From: Phragmitibacter sp965284365
GTDB taxonomy: Bacteria; Verrucomicrobiota; Verrucomicrobiia; Verrucomicrobiales; Verrucomicrobiaceae
DNA length: 64,000 nucleotides
NCBI GenBank assembly: GCA_965284365.1
Contig: OZ260079.1
Location: 4,154,001-4,218,000, forward strand
Direction of reading: 5' to 3'
Part shown: piece by piece, positions 51,473 through 60,538 of the stretch
How the letters are laid out: every line of letters starts with the position of its first letter
How positions within the stretch are numbered: the stretch's first letter is position 1
Translations under genes and position numbers: made by a program
Notes under the pieces: model-generated
Database searches by the model: none
The model's input: only the letters and a program-made list of their open reading frames with translations
Told to the model about the DNA's origin: nothing

Positions 51473-53167
51473 TTAATCCGAGGAGGCTGTTACGGTCATC
51501 ACTTCCTCAATGGTCGTGATCCCCTGGGCCGCCTTTTCGAAGCCGTATTGCCGCATGGGAATAAGTCCATCCTTGAGCGCCTGGGCTTTGATCTCTGGCA
51601 TGGACGCCTTCTGGTTGATCTTTTCACTGAGCGCACTCGTCATCAGGACAATTTCCATGATGGCCAACCGTCCCTGGAAACCCGTGTTGCGGCACTGGCG
51701 GCAGCCTTCCGACTTACGAAGTTGCGGCGCATATTCCTCGGGGCAGCCGATGGATCGAAGATAGCCTGCTTCATAATGCGCAGGTTGCTTGCAGAATGGA
51801 CACAGCGTCCGCACGAGCCGCTGCGCCTGAAATGCCCGCAAGCTGGATGAAATCAGGAAAGGCTCGATGCCCATGTCCAACAGACGGCTGATGCCGCCCA
51901 CGGCGTCGTTCGTGTGCAAGGTCGAGAACACCAAGTGACCCGTCAACGCCGCACGAATGGCGATCTCCGCCGTTTCCATATCGCGCATTTCCCCCACCAT
52001 CACAACGTTCGGGTCGCCGCGCAGAATGCTCCGCAAGCCTGCAGCGAAGGTCAGCCCGATTTCCGGTTTCACCGCGATCTGCACCACCCCATCCAGCTTG
52101 TTTTCCACCGGATCTTCTATGGTTACAATGCGCCGGTCCTTCGTATTTAGCATGCGCAGGAACGTGTAAAGCGTCGTGCTCTTCCCGCTCCCGGTCGGCC
52201 CCGTTACCAGGATGATGCCGTTGGGCATGCCCAGCAGTTTCTTGATCTTGGTCTCGGTCTCGCCATCCAGTCCGAGCTTGTCCATGTCGAACTTCTGCCG
52301 GGTCAGCAGACGAAGGCTCACGCTTTCGCCATTGACGGAGGGGATGGTGGCCACACGAACGTCAATGGGATTGCCATCGAGTTCCAGGTTGATACGGCCA
52401 TCCTGCGGCAGCCGGCGTTCGGCGATGTCCAGATGCGCCATGATCTTCAACCGCGAAATCAGGGATGCCTGCAGCAGCCGCATATTCGGCGGCACCGGCA
52501 CCTCCAGCAGCCGCCCGTCGATGCGGTAGCGGATGCGCAGATCCCGCTCCAGCGGCTCCACGTGAATATCCGTCGCGCGCTCCTTGAGAGCCTCGCGGAA
52601 GATCTGGTTCACAAAATTCATGACCGTGGCTTCCTCGTCCGCCTCGTCCAGAATGGTCGTTTCCTGCTTCAAGTCGTCATGCCCCGTGTCGCCTTCGCGG
52701 CCTTCCAGTAGTTCCTCGAAATTCTCCGCGCCCACGCCGTAGCCTTGGTGCAGGGCTTCCAGAATGCGTCGCCGTGTGGCGAGCCCCCAGGACACCCGCT
52801 TCCTTACCTCATGCCCCACCGCCTGACGGGCATCCAGATTGAAGGGGTCGTAGGTCAGCAGGGTCAATTCCAGCCCGCTGAGCGAGGCGGGATAAAGCCG
52901 ATGCCGCAGCGCCAGCTTCGCAGGGAAACGATTGTGCAGATTCTCCGCGGCTTCCAGTTCCTCATCCGCGACATAATTCAGGTGCAAAGCCCTGCCCAGA
53001 GCCGCGATGAACCGGTCTTCGTCCACCAGCCCGGCGTCCAGCACTGCCTCCACCATCGATGCCCGACGGTCCGCCGCCTCCCTCAAGGTATCCCGGCACT
53101 GCTGCAACTGCTCGCAACCAGCCTGGCCGGCGCATTCGGTGAGAACATCAATCAGAGGCAATGACAT
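51473..53167 (-). CDS. gspE: T2SS assembly ATPase GspE
   Basis: The 564-residue ATPase has an N-terminal GspE_N-like domain (about 1-150), Walker A GPTGSGKSTTLYT, Asp box region TIEDPVE, Walker B-like GEMRDMETAEIAIRAALTGH, HTNDAVGGISRLLDMGIEPFL and a Cys-rich zinc-binding insertion (CPFCKQPAHYEAGY then GCPEE and CRQCRNTGFQGR). It powers pseudopilus assembly from the cytoplasm. It is the first gene of the operon on the minus strand; its promoter should lie in the 53168-53300 region. Confidence 0.95.
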   Translation of the reverse strand: MSLPLIDVLTECAGQAGCEQLQQCRDTLREAADRRASMVEAVLDAGLVDEDRFIAALGRALHLNYVADEELEAAENLHNRFPAKLALRHRLYPASLSGLELTLLTYDPFNLDARQAVGHEVRKRVSWGLATRRRILEALHQGYGVGAENFEELLEGREGDTGHDDLKQETTILDEADEEATVMNFVNQIFREALKERATDIHVEPLERDLRIRYRIDGRLLEVPVPPNMRLLQASLISRLKIMAHLDIAERRLPQDGRINLELDGNPIDVRVATIPSVNGESVSLRLLTRQKFDMDKLGLDGETETKIKKLLGMPNGIILVTGPTGSGKSTTLYTFLRMLNTKDRRIVTIEDPVENKLDGVVQIAVKPEIGLTFAAGLRSILRGDPNVVMVGEMRDMETAEIAIRAALTGHLVFSTLHTNDAVGGISRLLDMGIEPFLISSSLRAFQAQRLVRTLCPFCKQPAHYEAGYLRSIGCPEEYAPQLRKSEGCRQCRNTGFQGRLAIMEIVLMTSALSEKINQKASMPEIKAQALKDGLIPMRQYGFEKAAQGITTIEEVMTVTASSD

Positions 53168-53700
53168 CGGGGGGAATTAGGAAACAGACTGAAAAAGCAG
53201 GGAACGGGTAACAAGATACAAGCGCGCACGGCCGCTTGGCCCTCCGCCGCGGAAACGAGTCGCAACAATGGAGCAAACGAAGCCCTGCGGCACCCTATTA
53301 ATGGAAATTACGCCTGGAATTCAAGCAGTAACCAAGCCCCAGGCAGGAAGTTGCTTATTATTATCCGATTTTGCCCATATGGGGGTGCCACCGATCCGAT
53401 CTGGAGTGCGTGCAGGTTCGCTTCGCGGCTTCGCAGGCTCTGAGCATCCCACGACTGGCTGTGTTGTTTCTACACAAGCGCGTCAATTGGTAAGGCTGCT
53501 CTGGTCGCGAGCGCGGATACGCTGGGCTGTGCAGCCGCGAAGCGAACGCCAACGTCCTCGTTGGCATCACTTTCGCATCACTCCTAACCTCGCAGACTCC
53601 GATATCTAGTAGCAGGCGCGGGCGAATTTCAGGTCGGCACTGGCGTTCAAGGAAGCAATGTCCCCGCACAGGATATAAGATGTGGGGTAAAGCTTAGCAG
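53168..53700. other. Gene-free stretch upstream of the T2SS operon
   Basis: I see no convincing gene. A plus-strand frame of 113 codons (53268-53609) has no recognisable domain and odd composition. A hairpin GCCAACG-TCCT-CGTTGGC lies at 53549-53566. The part next to 53168 must contain the T2SS promoter, but I find no clear -35/-10 boxes. Confidence 0.5.
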
Positions 53701-53777
53701 CTTGCCACCGTGGTTGGAGGAGCTTGCTCCGACAGGGGACGGAGCGGCCACACTCCCGGTTCAAAAACATCAGCGGC

Positions 53778-53928
53778 GTCCTCTGCTCATGAATGCCAAC
53801 GACACTTCGCGGTGGAAGTGGATGCTATGTCTGCTCATGAACGCTAACGGCGTTCCGCCGTCAAGCCCAGGGTTGCGCGCAGACGCAACCCTGGGAAGCA
53901 AAGGGTGAACGGCAACTCTGAAAGAGTT
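53778..53928. repeat. REP-like palindromic repeat cluster
   Basis: Contains two imperfect copies of a unit of about 30 bp with CTGCTCATGAA-GC-AACG (near 53779 and 53830), a perfect 12-bp stem CCCAGGGTTGCG / CGCAACCCTGGG (53866-53877 and 53884-53895, 6-base loop) and a further hairpin CAACTCT-GAA-AGAGTTG (53912-53928). Such units resemble REP/BIME-type palindromes. No RAYT transposase gene is in the window. Confidence 0.55.
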
Positions 53929-53952
53929 GTGTCAAAAGGGGTAGGTTCCAAT

Positions 53953-53989
53953 CACATGGATGACACTTCTCGTAAGCACATGGGTGACA
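53953..53989. mobile_element. Possible IS-end remnant (repeat of CACATGG-TGACA)
   Basis: CACATGGATGACA (53953-53965) and CACATGGGTGACA (53977-53989) are direct repeats with one mismatch and a 24-bp period. The sequence resembles the terminal repeats of some IS481-type insertion sequences (TGTCAxCCATGTG read on the other strand). No transposase gene accompanies it, so it would be a relic or solo end; the family assignment is from memory. Confidence 0.35.
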
Positions 53990-54097
53990 GCTTTGGAATG
54001 GCGTGGCAGACCCAAAAAACAAAAGCGGTGTGTAAGTCAATTGAGACCTCCCCCCCAGGAATTCCAAGATCTTCGCAACTCGCGCGTGACGCCATTG

Positions 54098-54553
54098 ATG
54101 AGCGGCCGCGATCTGCATACTCTTTTGGCGAACCCGGGGAGCATTTTTACGTCTTGGCGTGCCGTAAGCGTAGTGGCTCTGGTCGCCAGCATTCTCATTC
54201 ATCTTTTCGCCGCCTTCGTTGCAGATCACTGCACCAAAACGGTAACTGGCGGTTGCTCGCGCAGCCACATCTACGGGACGGTCAGTGCCTCCAGTTTGGA
54301 AGCCTCGGCTCAGTTGGAAGAGCACATCCGAGCAAAAAAACTATGGCACCTGACACGGCTCTACCCACCTTCTAGAGGCCTTGTTATTTCCCGTCCTGTT
54401 TTCCGCTTCCCGGTGGGGCCAACGACTAAACTGTTTCCGATGGATCAAGCACAGTTGCCTGCACCGGCATCATACGATTCTAATTACATGGGACCTGGAC
54501 CCTATGCGCAATTCGCAGGTGGCGTTTCCGTCTGCCTTGGCGTCACTACGTAG
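54098..54553 (+). CDS. Hypothetical membrane protein, possibly a short relative of the next two genes
   Basis: From ATG 54098 about 151 residues: MSGRDLHTLLANPGSIFTSW, a membrane helix (AVSVVALVASILIHLFAAFVA), a soluble part and a Pro/Gly/Tyr-rich end (DQAQLPAPASYDSNYMGPGPYA). The helix with SxLIH recalls the SLLVSLIIHGG helix of the genes at 54788 and 56317. The frame is open upstream to 53960 through the repeat region, which argues against the longer start. Weak coding evidence. Confidence 0.4.
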   Translation: MSGRDLHTLLANPGSIFTSWRAVSVVALVASILIHLFAAFVADHCTKTVTGGCSRSHIYGTVSASSLEASAQLEEHIRAKKLWHLTRLYPPSRGLVISRPVFRFPVGPTTKLFPMDQAQLPAPASYDSNYMGPGPYAQFAGGVSVCLGVTT

Positions 54554-54787
54554 GATAGGATAGAAAAGAAAAAACACCCCCGCCAAACCCGAGCAAACTC
54601 TGCCCAATCCGGTGAAAACTCAGGATAAATAATATCCATTTTTTGCTCTGCGCCTCACTCCGCCAAAAAGCTCTCGCCCTAGTGCCACAGGCCTGCCAGC
54701 ATCCGCCTCTTTTGCTGGCACACCCTTTGCCATAAATTTTTTTCTCAAATCTTCCAAGGTTTTCCAATCACCATCGTCACGCTCCCG

Positions 54788-56221
54788 ATGTCCCAGGCTT
54801 CAGACTCCTCACCCGTCCCTGATCCACAGGAAAAACACACTCCGCACGCTTCTCCAAGTCCAACCCCGGCCCCGCGTTCCGGCGTCGCGCCCGTGCGCGT
54901 GCTGGAAAGCCTTCATCAGAACTCCGGTCCGGTTCCTCCCGTCGCCCCGCCCTCATCACCTGCTGCCCCCGGTTCCTTTCCAGTGCCGATTCCAGTGCAT
55001 GGGCCAGTGCCGATTAGTGATGCCCCGATGTCCGTGGACTTGGATCCCCATTTCGGGCCTGCCCCCTTCATCGCTCCTCCTCCCGATACGGAGAACATCA
55101 AACGCCCCGGCGCGATTGCCCGCTATTGGCGCGCCATCGGTGGCGGCTCGCTTTTGGTCAGTCTGATCATTCACGGGGGCATTCTCGTCGCGGCTTACTT
55201 CATTGTTCAGACCATCACCGAGGAAAAGCCGCTCGACTTTCTCCCCGGTGGCGGCAGCAAGTCCGGTCAGGAAGCCAGCTCGGAATTCAGCAAACAGGTC
55301 AAAGCCAAGAAGCGCACCAACCTGGACAAGGCCACGCCGATGCAGCGCATTGTCTCCATCAGCAACAGCTCCAATGTGGCCTTGCCGGACGTGCCCATGG
55401 ATAACCTTGATGTGCCCGACCTTGCCAGCACGCTCAGCAACGGCGGCCAGATGAGTGGTGGCTTTGGCAGCAGTGGGGCAGGGGGCGGCTTTGGCAGCGG
55501 CATGGGCATTGGTGGACTCAGCGGAGTCACCTTTAAACCCATCTCTATGTTCGGCAAAAACCTCAAGGCCCGACGTATCGGCGTCATCATGGATGTCTCT
55601 GGCTCGATGACTCCACACCTAACCAAGGTTGTGAAGGAACTCGACCGCGTGGCCAACGGCAGCCCGCTGATCCTCTATGTCGGCTGCGGCGTCTCCAGCC
55701 CTGCCAAAGGTGTGAAACTCGACGGTGATGCCATGGAAACCCTTGGCCGGAAGGATAAGGTGGAGGCGTTCGAAAAGTTCTGGCGCGCCAGTCATAACGC
55801 GCCGCCCAAGCCTCCTGTGCCCGGTGCTCCTCCAGAGCCTCCTAAAAAGAAAAAAGACAAAGACGAAGTCGAGCCTGTGCCTGAAGCCGCAGTCTACGAA
55901 GTCCTTGCCAATCGCCGCCAGACCTTCTTCGTAAAAAGCCAGGGCATCCAGTATGCCTGGCTCGCTCTCCTCGTGGATGAACTCCGCCACGTGGACGCTC
56001 TGTATTGGTTCTCTGACTTCCAGGACGCTGTCGATGACAAGCAGATCGAGCGCGTGTCCGATATGATGCGTCGCCGCAAGCAGAAGCTCTTCATCCACCC
56101 CTCCGTCAAAGGGAAGTCCTTTGAGGAAGTCCGTGACAAACTGTGTCTCCCATCCGGTGGTGAGGTCGTTGAAGTGCCGGAAGAGAAGAAGAAGAAAACC
56201 GAGACCAAACCCGCGAAGTGA
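54788..56221 (+). CDS. Pro-rich single-pass membrane protein with VWA-like domain
   Basis: The 477-residue protein begins with about 100 Pro/Ser/Ala-rich residues, a membrane helix (about 120-143, GGSLLVSLIIHGGILVAAYF), a Gly-rich spacer (about 218-245) and a VWA-like domain from about 262 with a MIDAS-like start RRIGVIMDVSGSM (Asp269, Ser271, Ser273). The later part has a charged insert (PEPPKKKKDKDEVEP) and ends Lys-rich. The N-terminal region is likely cytoplasmic and the VWA domain periplasmic, by the positive-inside rule this is not certain. It is a paralogue of the next gene in its N-terminal third. VWA domains bind partners through a metal; partner unknown. Confidence 0.72.
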   Translation: MSQASDSSPVPDPQEKHTPHASPSPTPAPRSGVAPVRVLESLHQNSGPVPPVAPPSSPAAPGSFPVPIPVHGPVPISDAPMSVDLDPHFGPAPFIAPPPDTENIKRPGAIARYWRAIGGGSLLVSLIIHGGILVAAYFIVQTITEEKPLDFLPGGGSKSGQEASSEFSKQVKAKKRTNLDKATPMQRIVSISNSSNVALPDVPMDNLDVPDLASTLSNGGQMSGGFGSSGAGGGFGSGMGIGGLSGVTFKPISMFGKNLKARRIGVIMDVSGSMTPHLTKVVKELDRVANGSPLILYVGCGVSSPAKGVKLDGDAMETLGRKDKVEAFEKFWRASHNAPPKPPVPGAPPEPPKKKKDKDEVEPVPEAAVYEVLANRRQTFFVKSQGIQYAWLALLVDELRHVDALYWFSDFQDAVDDKQIERVSDMMRRRKQKLFIHPSVKGKSFEEVRDKLCLPSGGEVVEVPEEKKKKTETKPAK

Positions 56222-56316
56222 TGCCAGATCATCCGCATTGGCATCCACTGATCACGTGGGTGTTGTTGCCTGTTAGGTATTGCGATTGGTGAAAAATTCG
56301 TGCTAAACCCTTTCTT

Positions 56317-57831
56317 ATGAGCGATTCAGATTTCGTGCCGGGAGCTCCTGGAACTCGCGGCCCGGTGAAGGTGCAAAGCCTCACACCTACCCACACCTCT
56401 TCGTCGGTTCCGGTAATCCCGCCAGTCTCAGGTCCCATCATGCCGCTCTCTCCGGCGTCTGGGTCCATGCCCATACCTCTGACTCCAGCCTTCTCCGCAC
56501 CCGTCCATTTTGGTCCGGTGCCCGTGTCCTTGGATTCGACCACCCATCAGGCCCCGTTTGTAGCGCCGCTTTCCAGTGAACCGGTACGCAGACAGAACGG
56601 CGTCATCCGCGCCTGGAAGAAAATCGGCGGCGGCTCCCTCGTGCTGAGTCTGTTCATCCACGTTGGCATCCTGGTGGCGGCTTACTTCATTGTGCAGACC
56701 ATTGTCATCGAAGACACCGTGGACTTTCTTCCAGACGAAGGGAGCAAGGCAAGTCAGGCGGCCTCGGAAAACCTCAAAGCGACCACGAAAGTCAAGACCC
56801 TCAGCCGTCTCAATACTCCGCCCCCATCGACGCGTATCGTCATTAACGGACCGACGACAATGAAGATCCCAGACACACCTCTGGATTCGTTGGCCTTGGA
56901 AGACACCGCCTCACTCCTAAGCAGCGGTGCCATGAGCCCCGGCAACTTCAGCGCAAAGAGCCTCAGCCTCTCCCCCGGTTCGGGTCCCGGCATGGGTCAA
57001 TCCAAAAATTTCCTGGGCCGCACGATGTTCGGTCGTGTCGGCGGCGATGAGGGTGTCCCCGGTGTCCTCTATGATTTCAAACAAGACCGAGATCGCAAAG
57101 TCTTGGAATACACCCCGCAGATGTATTTCCCAGCCCTGGCCAAAGCCGCGTCCAAGAAATACTCCGAGTCTGTCATGCGCGACTACTACCGCGCCAAACA
57201 AGAGATGGCGTTCACCTATCTCTGCATCCCTTACATGCGCGCCACGGAAGGTCCCAAAGCCTTTAAGGTGGAAAACGAAGTCGAACCTCGCGGCTGGTTT
57301 GTGCACTACAGCGGCACCATTGTTCCACCCGAGCCCGGCGAGTGGCGCTTCGTGGGAAACTTCGATGATGTCCTTATCGTCTATATCAACAACAAAGTTG
57401 TGCTCGATGGCTCATGGTCGTTCGCCAGCGCCGTTGGTGAGAAATTCCCCGATACCGAAGTGCGTCAGGGCTTTGGCGGTCCTCCCATCCTCACGAACAA
57501 CCAGCGCTGCTGGGCTGGCAAATGGGTTCGCCTCAATGGTCCGGCGAAAATCGACATCGTCGTAGGCGAAGTCCCCGGTGGCAGCGTCGGCGGCATCCTC
57601 CTCTGCCAGCACAAGAAGACGAAATACAGGATGCGGGAAGACGGCACGCCCATCCTCCCTGTCTTCACCACTACGAGGCCTGACATGCAGGACATGGCTC
57701 AGTTCCGCAGCTTCATCACCAAGCCCCCGATCTTCGAAATCGAAATGGAAAACGTCCCGGTTTTCGAAGTCAAAAAAGCTTCCGGCCTTGAGCAGGAGAA
57801 AAGAACCACCATGGTTCCTCCTAGTTCATAA
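56317..57831 (+). CDS. Pro-rich single-pass membrane protein with PA14-like domain
   Basis: The 504-residue protein has a Pro/Ser-rich N-terminus (about 1-90), the membrane helix GGSLVLSLFIHVGILVAAYF (about 105-125), followed by the same IVQTI and VDFLP sequence as in the previous gene, then a linker and a region (about 300-430) with VEPRGWFVHYSGTIVPPEPGE and FDDVLIVYINNKVVLDGSW typical of PA14 carbohydrate-binding domains, and a C-terminal tail. It shares its N-terminal third with the VWA protein 95 bp upstream, so the pair arose by duplication and C-terminal exchange. The function is unknown; the surface sugar-binding role is an inference. Confidence 0.72.
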   Translation: MSDSDFVPGAPGTRGPVKVQSLTPTHTSSSVPVIPPVSGPIMPLSPASGSMPIPLTPAFSAPVHFGPVPVSLDSTTHQAPFVAPLSSEPVRRQNGVIRAWKKIGGGSLVLSLFIHVGILVAAYFIVQTIVIEDTVDFLPDEGSKASQAASENLKATTKVKTLSRLNTPPPSTRIVINGPTTMKIPDTPLDSLALEDTASLLSSGAMSPGNFSAKSLSLSPGSGPGMGQSKNFLGRTMFGRVGGDEGVPGVLYDFKQDRDRKVLEYTPQMYFPALAKAASKKYSESVMRDYYRAKQEMAFTYLCIPYMRATEGPKAFKVENEVEPRGWFVHYSGTIVPPEPGEWRFVGNFDDVLIVYINNKVVLDGSWSFASAVGEKFPDTEVRQGFGGPPILTNNQRCWAGKWVRLNGPAKIDIVVGEVPGGSVGGILLCQHKKTKYRMREDGTPILPVFTTTRPDMQDMAQFRSFITKPPIFEIEMENVPVFEVKKASGLEQEKRTTMVPPSS

Positions 57832-57847
57832 CACAGGGCACCGCCCT

Positions 57848-59875
57848 TCACTGCCCCGCACTTGAACTCCCGCCATCCGGCAGGAACAACAGCGCGCCCG
57901 GCATAGCTTTGCGCAGATCGCTCAACGCCTTTGCAGGTAGCGACACACACTGATTCAGATCGATGAACTCCATCTCCTTCATATGAAGGATTCCCGACAC
58001 ATCCCGGAGACCCGTGCAATACTCAAGGTTCAACCGGCGAAGCACAGCAAACCCTTTCAGTGCATCCAGAGTCTCTACTTCTTCAATACCGCGCAGGCTC
58101 AGTTCCCGGAGCTTTGGGAGCGCTGATAGTTGCTCCAGCCCATCCAATGAGCCGAGATTTCCATGGGTGAGTAGCAGGACCTCAAGAGAGGTCAATCCTT
58201 TGAGGGGCGCCACACTCTTGATTTTTATGCAGCCTCCAAGATTCAATTCCCTCACGGTCTGCATCCTCTCGAGGGGCGTGAGATCCTCCAAGGCATAGGA
58301 ATCAGACAAGTCCAGTCTCTCTACCTTCGTCAAGACCGTCAGGGCTTTCACATCCTGCAAATCCGACATGTATAGGCATTCGACATTGACCGGCTGAAGA
58401 TTTTCAAACACCTGCTCAAACCCGTCCAGACTCGTGACACGAGACCGCAAGATCAGCCGGCTTTCCTCTTCATTCCACTCAAACTCCGGTGTTGTGTTCC
58501 AGAACTCATAAATGACCGGCAGAGGGACCGCCAGGACCAGCGCCGCCGCCACGAACTGAACCGGCCACCGCATCGCGCGCCAGATCCTCTTCCCCACCCG
58601 TGGTGGCACTGCTTCCTGTCCTGCTTTCCCTGGCCGCACCCCAAACCACAGCGCTAGCAAGCCCACTCCCATGCCAACGAACTCAAGTTCCATTTCATCG
58701 CCCACCACAAAGAGCTTCTCATGATCCACCAAACCTAACATGATGATGCACACGACGAGCGCATAGGCCACTGCCAGCAGTCCCCACCAAGCGCCTCGCG
58801 GGATGGCGGCGCCTTCCCTCACGGCTACCTTAAACGGGCGGAAGGACCACTTCAGGAAAACAAGCAATACCAGCAGGCTCAATACCCCAGGTGTCAGGTA
58901 ATGCAGCAGCCCATACCCAGACGTGACATAGGGAAGCTGCCCCATCAGCATCTGCCATGTGCGCAGGCAAAAGAGCAGCGCAAGAATAACAAAAGCTGAC
59001 AACCCCACGAGACCCCCTACGATCCGCAGCCTTGCCGCAGTGCTCAAGGGTTCGGCCCTGCCTCGTCCGGCCGCTGCCTTGGATTGGTCTGGCCCACGGA
59101 ACGGTTCCATACCAGGATCCATCCCTGCCACATCTTTCTCCAGCCCCATCAAATCCAGAGAAACCTTCGCCGGCTTTACCTCGGCATTTGCCGCCTCCTT
59201 CAGGCTTGGATGGCCATCAGTGCCGCCTTTCGACGTGGCATCAGAAATGTCCGCTTCTTCTTTCGGCGCTCCAGATTCAGTCCGGATCTGATCTCCGGCG
59301 ATCTCCTCCACCACCACATGGTACTCTTTGGCTTTGGCCGCCTCTTCATGCTTCACGGCTTCGGATGACTCGGCCACGGGCGGCGCTGCTACAGGCGTCT
59401 CCAGAATCTTCTTCACATGTTTGATCAGCCGGTCCGCATCCATGCGGAAATCCGGATCCCGCCTCACTTCTGCCGCATTCAGATAGGCCAGATTCTGTAG
59501 CGAATCCGGTAGCACCTCCGGGTCCGGCATCTTCGCCCCACCCACCAGCACCGGGATCACCCGCAATCCCTTCCTCGCCAGCGCATGCTCGATCTCGATG
59601 CGCACATGATCACGTGGATTCGTCAGTCGTGCGTTCCCCTTGGCCTCTTTCGCTTCCAGCCATCCGGGTCCGATCATCACAAAAACCACCCGGCAGCCAC
59701 CCAAAGCGTCCTTCACGTGATCCCGGAAGTCCACCCCCAGCGGAATGGTATCCACATCGCGAAAGACCACGCCATTCGGGAATGCCCCTTCCAATCGGTC
59801 GAAAAGACGACCCGTCACATCCGCCGAGTCATCACGGCGGTAGCAGAGGAAAATCGTGTTGGCTGGCAGGTCCAC
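57848..59875 (-). CDS. TIR-domain protein with membrane helices and C-terminal leucine-rich repeats
   Basis: The 675-residue protein has an N-terminal TIR domain (about 5-140): NTIFLCYRRDDSADVTGRLF, VVFRDVDTIPLGVDF, VVFVMIGPGWLEA and DHVRIEIEHALARKGLRVIPVLVGGA (a conserved Glu in RIEIEHAL). Then a Lys/Glu-rich linker (about 160-290), five to six hydrophobic helices (about 290-470) and LRRs from about 505 (VERLDLSDSYALEDLTPL, VRELNLGGCIKIKSVAPL, LEVLLLTHGNLGSLDGL, LRRLNLEYCTGLRDV). This is an NLR-like array on one chain without an NTPase. It could be a sensor or defence protein. It ends 16 bp from the convergent PA14 gene. Confidence 0.85.
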   Translation of the reverse strand: MDLPANTIFLCYRRDDSADVTGRLFDRLEGAFPNGVVFRDVDTIPLGVDFRDHVKDALGGCRVVFVMIGPGWLEAKEAKGNARLTNPRDHVRIEIEHALARKGLRVIPVLVGGAKMPDPEVLPDSLQNLAYLNAAEVRRDPDFRMDADRLIKHVKKILETPVAAPPVAESSEAVKHEEAAKAKEYHVVVEEIAGDQIRTESGAPKEEADISDATSKGGTDGHPSLKEAANAEVKPAKVSLDLMGLEKDVAGMDPGMEPFRGPDQSKAAAGRGRAEPLSTAARLRIVGGLVGLSAFVILALLFCLRTWQMLMGQLPYVTSGYGLLHYLTPGVLSLLVLLVFLKWSFRPFKVAVREGAAIPRGAWWGLLAVAYALVVCIIMLGLVDHEKLFVVGDEMELEFVGMGVGLLALWFGVRPGKAGQEAVPPRVGKRIWRAMRWPVQFVAAALVLAVPLPVIYEFWNTTPEFEWNEEESRLILRSRVTSLDGFEQVFENLQPVNVECLYMSDLQDVKALTVLTKVERLDLSDSYALEDLTPLERMQTVRELNLGGCIKIKSVAPLKGLTSLEVLLLTHGNLGSLDGLEQLSALPKLRELSLRGIEEVETLDALKGFAVLRRLNLEYCTGLRDVSGILHMKEMEFIDLNQCVSLPAKALSDLRKAMPGALLFLPDGGSSSAGQ

Positions 59876-60025
59876 GACCTTGATTCACTTCGATACTCAG
59901 CCTAAAGCTTCGCGGTCGTAGCGCCTTCACGCAAGCGTATCTTCGTACCACATCCGAGGCGGCCTAAAAAGGTTGCCACACCGCCGTTTCGCATTTCCAC
60001 TTCGGTGGAACAACAAAACCTTCCT

Positions 60026-60487
60026 ATGTCCACTCTCGAACGCGCCCTCCAGATCGCCGTGGAAGCCCATGCAGGTCAGAAAGACAAAAACGGCGCCGCC
60101 TATATCTTCCATCCCCTCCGCGTCATGGGACGCTGCACTCTCGAAGAGTCGAAAATGGCGGCGCTGCTCCATGATGTCGTGGAGGATACCTCGGTCACCC
60201 TGGACGCCCTCCACGCCGAAGGCTTTCCGGACACAGTCCTAGCCGCCATACGCCTGCTGACGCACGACAAAAGCGTCCCTTATGACGAGTATGTTGAAGC
60301 CATCACCACCGATCCCATTGCCATGGAGGTAAAACTCGCCGACCTCGAGGACAACTCCGACATCCGACGTCTCACGGAGGTGGACGAGAAAACGGCCGCC
60401 CGCCTTCAAAAATATCTCCGCGCTTATCGGAGGCTCACATCCGTTCGCGCCCAACGCATGAATGCCTCAGAGCCCGCCAAGGCCTGA
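60026..60487 (+). CDS. HD-domain hydrolase, MESH1/SpoT-hydrolase-like
   Basis: The 153-residue single-domain protein has the ppGpp-hydrolase-type HD motifs: AVEAHAGQKDKNGAAYIFHPLRVMG (His of the metal site), AALLHDVVEDTSVTL (HD and ED), and VKLADLEDNSDIRRLTEVDE (Asp of the metal site). No synthetase or regulatory domain is present. ATG 60026 is preferred over GTG 60005. It probably removes pyrophosphate from (p)ppGpp or a related nucleotide in the cytoplasm; the substrate is inferred from the motif spacing. Confidence 0.82.
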   Translation: MSTLERALQIAVEAHAGQKDKNGAAYIFHPLRVMGRCTLEESKMAALLHDVVEDTSVTLDALHAEGFPDTVLAAIRLLTHDKSVPYDEYVEAITTDPIAMEVKLADLEDNSDIRRLTEVDEKTAARLQKYLRAYRRLTSVRAQRMNASEPAKA

Positions 60488-60538
60488 CAGTCCAGAAAGT
60501 TAACCTCTATCTTGACGCAAATCTAACACCACTCTCTC

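Noticed and set aside
53268..53609. 113-codon plus-strand frame before the repeat cluster
   Set aside because: Arg/Ser-rich translation without motif; the stretch carries hairpins and looks non-coding.
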